Source: Bacteroidales bacterium UBA6244
GTDB lineage: Bacteria; Bacteroidota; Bacteroidia; Bacteroidales; F082
Direction: 5' to 3'
DNA: 7,266 bases
Assembly (NCBI GenBank): GCA_002440885.1
Contig: DJVY01000191.1
Coordinates: forward strand, 1 to 7,266
Both the position numbers and the translations under genes were made by a program. Positions 5,434 to 7,266 of this stretch are shown one piece after another (positions within the stretch are counted from its first letter, which is position 1; every line of letters starts with the position of its first letter). The notes beneath the pieces were generated by a model. That model was not told the DNA's origin. It was given only the letters and a program-made list of their open reading frames with translations, and did not search any database.

Positions 5434-5487
5434 CGAAAAGAGCGGAGCTTATTCCTCACAGAGGATTCCCGTTCTTTTCGTTTTTTT
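5434..5487 (+). terminator. Rho-independent terminator after the TPR gene
   Basis: A long imperfect hairpin: the left arm begins CGAAAAGAGCGG (5434-5445) and ends ATTCCTC (5451-5457), the loop is ACA, and the right arm runs from GAGGAT (5461) to CCGTTCTTTTCG (5469-5480). The outer 12 bp pair with a single G-U wobble, and the inner 6 bp close the loop. Seven T residues (5481-5487) follow directly. This should insulate the TPR gene from the downstream kinase gene. Confidence 0.85.
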
Positions 5488-5532
5488 CTGTCGCAATAAA
5501 TAAATATTTTAGCCAAATCTAGCAGCGTTATA

Positions 5533-6555
5533 ATGAAGCACTTTAAAAACATGTTGATCGTACTGGCAGTAAGCATCGCCATTACCTTTATTTTTTCCTT
5601 ATCAACCGGTACTACCAGTTTTAGCCTTCGGCATTTTATCGTGAACGTGATCTATGGTGTAGTCATCGGCGGTTCGATTGGTTTGTCGGGGTTTGTATCG
5701 CATTTTGTAGTGAGCCGACTTGATGTTGAATCAAAACCGCTCCGCACCTACGTTGTCTTGCTAATAGCCATTTTTGCCTACATCACCTTTGATGTATTTG
5801 CGGTAAATGCACTGTGGTACAGGTATGTATATAACATGCCATTCGAACGGATATTTGCTTCAACCGGCATCTTAATCACTTCCATTATTACCATTTTCAT
5901 CGGGTTGATTATCTTCTTTATTATCCTGTCGAAAATTTACATGAAAAAGTTTATTACAGCACAAAAAGAAACCCAGCAAGCGATTAAAGAAGCCGACCTG
6001 GCCAGGTTTGAAACATTGAAAGCGCAAATTAATCCGCATTTTCTGTTCAACAGCCTGAATGCCCTAAGCACGCTCATTCATATCGACACCAACAAAGCCG
6101 ATGAGTTTGTATCGAAGCTGTCGGGAATTTACCGGTATGTGCTAAACCACCAGGATGCTGATTTGGTTCCTATAGAAAAAGAGCTTGCTTTTGCCGAAGA
6201 TTTTGCTGATTTACAGTCCATCAGGTTTAATCAGAATTTCACACTTACCATCCAAAATATTGAAGGCCGTGAAAACACTATGATTATCCCGCTTTCGTTG
6301 CAACTCCTCCTTGAAAATGTGTTTAAACATAACATCGTTTCTCAAAATAAAAAGGTGCACATTTCCATTTCGTTCGAGGATAACTACCTGGTTGTTAGCA
6401 ATAACAAAACCATGACCAAAGAGGTTAACGCTTCATATGCCGTAGGGTTGTCGAATATCACAAACCGATACGCTGTGGTTAGCGACCGGCAGTGTGTGAT
6501 TGAAGACACAAAGGAATATTTTACCGTAAAAATACCTTTAATAGATGCTGACTAA
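5533..6555 (+). CDS. Membrane sensor histidine kinase, LytS/YehU (His_kinase PF06580) type
   Basis: A 340-residue kinase that should phosphorylate the LytTR regulator encoded next. Four predicted transmembrane helices occupy about 7-26, 36-60, 71-95 and 109-133, with no sizeable extracytoplasmic sensor domain. A coiled segment (about 138-162) leads into the His_kinase domain with phosphoacceptor H169 in QINPHFLFNSLNALSTL. The ATP-binding half has the N box at 254-267 (LSLQLLLENVFKHN; E261, N262) and a G-box remnant AVGLSNITNRY (303-313). The first glycine of the usual GxGL is alanine here. The kinase start is 45 bp after the terminator T-run; a poor -7-like TATTTTAG lies at 5505-5512. The response regulator begins 78 bp after the stop, a loose but plausible operon. 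The architecture suits small-molecule or membrane-state sensing; the signal is not deducible. Confidence 0.93.
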   Translation: MKHFKNMLIVLAVSIAITFIFSLSTGTTSFSLRHFIVNVIYGVVIGGSIGLSGFVSHFVVSRLDVESKPLRTYVVLLIAIFAYITFDVFAVNALWYRYVYNMPFERIFASTGILITSIITIFIGLIIFFIILSKIYMKKFITAQKETQQAIKEADLARFETLKAQINPHFLFNSLNALSTLIHIDTNKADEFVSKLSGIYRYVLNHQDADLVPIEKELAFAEDFADLQSIRFNQNFTLTIQNIEGRENTMIIPLSLQLLLENVFKHNIVSQNKKVHISISFEDNYLVVSNNKTMTKEVNASYAVGLSNITNRYAVVSDRQCVIEDTKEYFTVKIPLIDAD

Positions 6556-6633
6556 AAACATAACCGGTGGCTTGGCAACGCCACGACTTCATTTCCGGGA
6601 CAACCGGCATTTGTTCACCCATAAATATTTGCT

Positions 6634-7266
6634 ATGATCAACATTCTGATTGTTGAAGATGAATCGTTGGCCGCTAGTCGGTTACAATGGCTTCTGGATA
6701 AAATTCGAACCGAATATAAATTGATTGGTGTAGCCCATTCCATTAAGGAGGCTTTGAAACTTATTGAGCAAAACACCATCGATCTGGGGTTTTTCGATAT
6801 ACAGATTGAGGATGGATTAAGCCTTTCCATCTTTGAACAGATCAAGGTTACTTTCCCGGTTATTTTCACTACCGCTTTTAACGATTATGCCGTTAAAGCC
6901 TTTAAGCTGAACAGCATCGACTATTTATTGAAGCCCATATCCGAGGCAGAATTATCTCATGCATTGGAAAAATACAAAACTGTATGGAGCAAAAAGGAAG
7001 CCCCCATCTCAAACTCCATCATCGACGAAATGCGTCAATTGCTTCAGGGGAATTTCAAAGAGCGCTTCTCGGTTCAGATTGGAAGTAAAATCGAAATCAT
7101 CAAGACTGACAACATCGGCTACTTCTACAGTTTAAACAAAGGAACCTATGCTAAAACTTTCGACAACAGAGATTTTCTGCTGGATGCAGCGCTTGACAAT
7201 ATTTTCCCGCTCCTAAACCCAAAACAATTCTTCAAAATTAGTCGCCGCCATATTGTTAACCTCAAC
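6634..7266 (+). CDS. LytTR-family response regulator (partial, runs off the window end)
   Basis: The first 211 residues of a response regulator are present. The N-terminal receiver domain (about 1-120) has the acidic pair E8-D9, phosphoacceptor D55 (GFFDIQIEDGL), T79/T80 in FTTAFNDYAVKAF, and K100-P101 in SIDYLLKPI. After a linker (about 110-138) the LytTR DNA-binding domain begins near residue 140 (FKERFSVQIGSKIEIIKTDNIGYF) and reaches FFKISRRHIVNLN at the edge; perhaps 30 residues are missing. The start at 6634 is fixed by an in-frame TAA 12 bp upstream. It pairs with the kinase upstream and presumably controls transcription by binding phased direct repeats. The spacer between the genes contains only a small GTGGC/GCCAC stem of no clear meaning. 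Confidence 0.95.
   Translation, partial: MINILIVEDESLAASRLQWLLDKIRTEYKLIGVAHSIKEALKLIEQNTIDLGFFDIQIEDGLSLSIFEQIKVTFPVIFTTAFNDYAVKAFKLNSIDYLLKPISEAELSHALEKYKTVWSKKEAPISNSIIDEMRQLLQGNFKERFSVQIGSKIEIIKTDNIGYFYSLNKGTYAKTFDNRDFLLDAALDNIFPLLNPKQFFKISRRHIVNLN

Noticed and set aside
5361..5582. Minus-strand 73-codon frame across the TPR gene end, terminator and kinase start
   Set aside because: It runs through a clear terminator hairpin and overlaps two well-supported genes, with no domain resemblance.
6556..6633. Hairpin (GTGGC/GCCAC) between kinase and response regulator as a terminator or separate promoter
   Set aside because: The stem is only 5 bp, has no T-run, and the nearby AATATTTG box is too close to the ATG for a normal promoter.

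Overview
The window looks like a chromosomal segment from a member of the Bacteroidota. Supporting signs are moderately AT-rich coding sequence with very AT-rich spacers, genes without clear Shine-Dalgarno sequences, several matches to the Bacteroidota -7 box (TAnnTTTG), lipoprotein-type exported enzymes, and a LytS/LytTR pair of the kind common in that phylum. The genus cannot be read from the sequence.

Left block (36-4149, all minus strand): a nitrite-respiration and nitrosative-stress locus. In transcription order it runs ric (di-iron Fe-S repair protein), an Rrf2-family Fe-S regulator (NsrR/IscR-like), nirK (copper nitrite reductase lipoprotein fused to a C-terminal cytochrome c), a NirV-like protein of the formylglycine-generating-enzyme fold, and a Sco/SenC copper-handling lipoprotein. 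nirK and the NirV gene overlap by one base (TAATG), and sco follows 13 bp later. NirK makes NO from nitrite. Ric repairs or protects clusters damaged by NO. The Rrf2 protein is the obvious candidate NO/Fe-S sensor. A near-identical imperfect dyad, AAGAC-n6-ATCYT on the plus strand, lies upstream of both nirK and ric and is the best candidate for a shared operator.

Middle (4150-4778): 629 bp without a credible gene but rich in structure. It holds the ric promoter and dyad, a 13-bp perfect inverted repeat enclosing 280 bp and overlapping the ric -7 box, two nearly identical 20-bp palindromes spaced exactly 33 bp apart, and a TTCATCT direct repeat with 21-bp period just upstream of a plausible -33/-7 promoter for the next gene.

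Right block (4779-7266, all plus strand): a small exported TPR-like protein followed by a strong intrinsic terminator, then a four-helix membrane sensor kinase of the LytS/YehU type and a LytTR response regulator that runs off the window end. The 21-bp-phased repeat ahead of the TPR gene has the geometry expected of a LytTR binding site, which suggests, but does not prove, that the TPR gene is a local target of this two-component system.

No RNA genes, CRISPR arrays, transposase genes or phage genes were seen.
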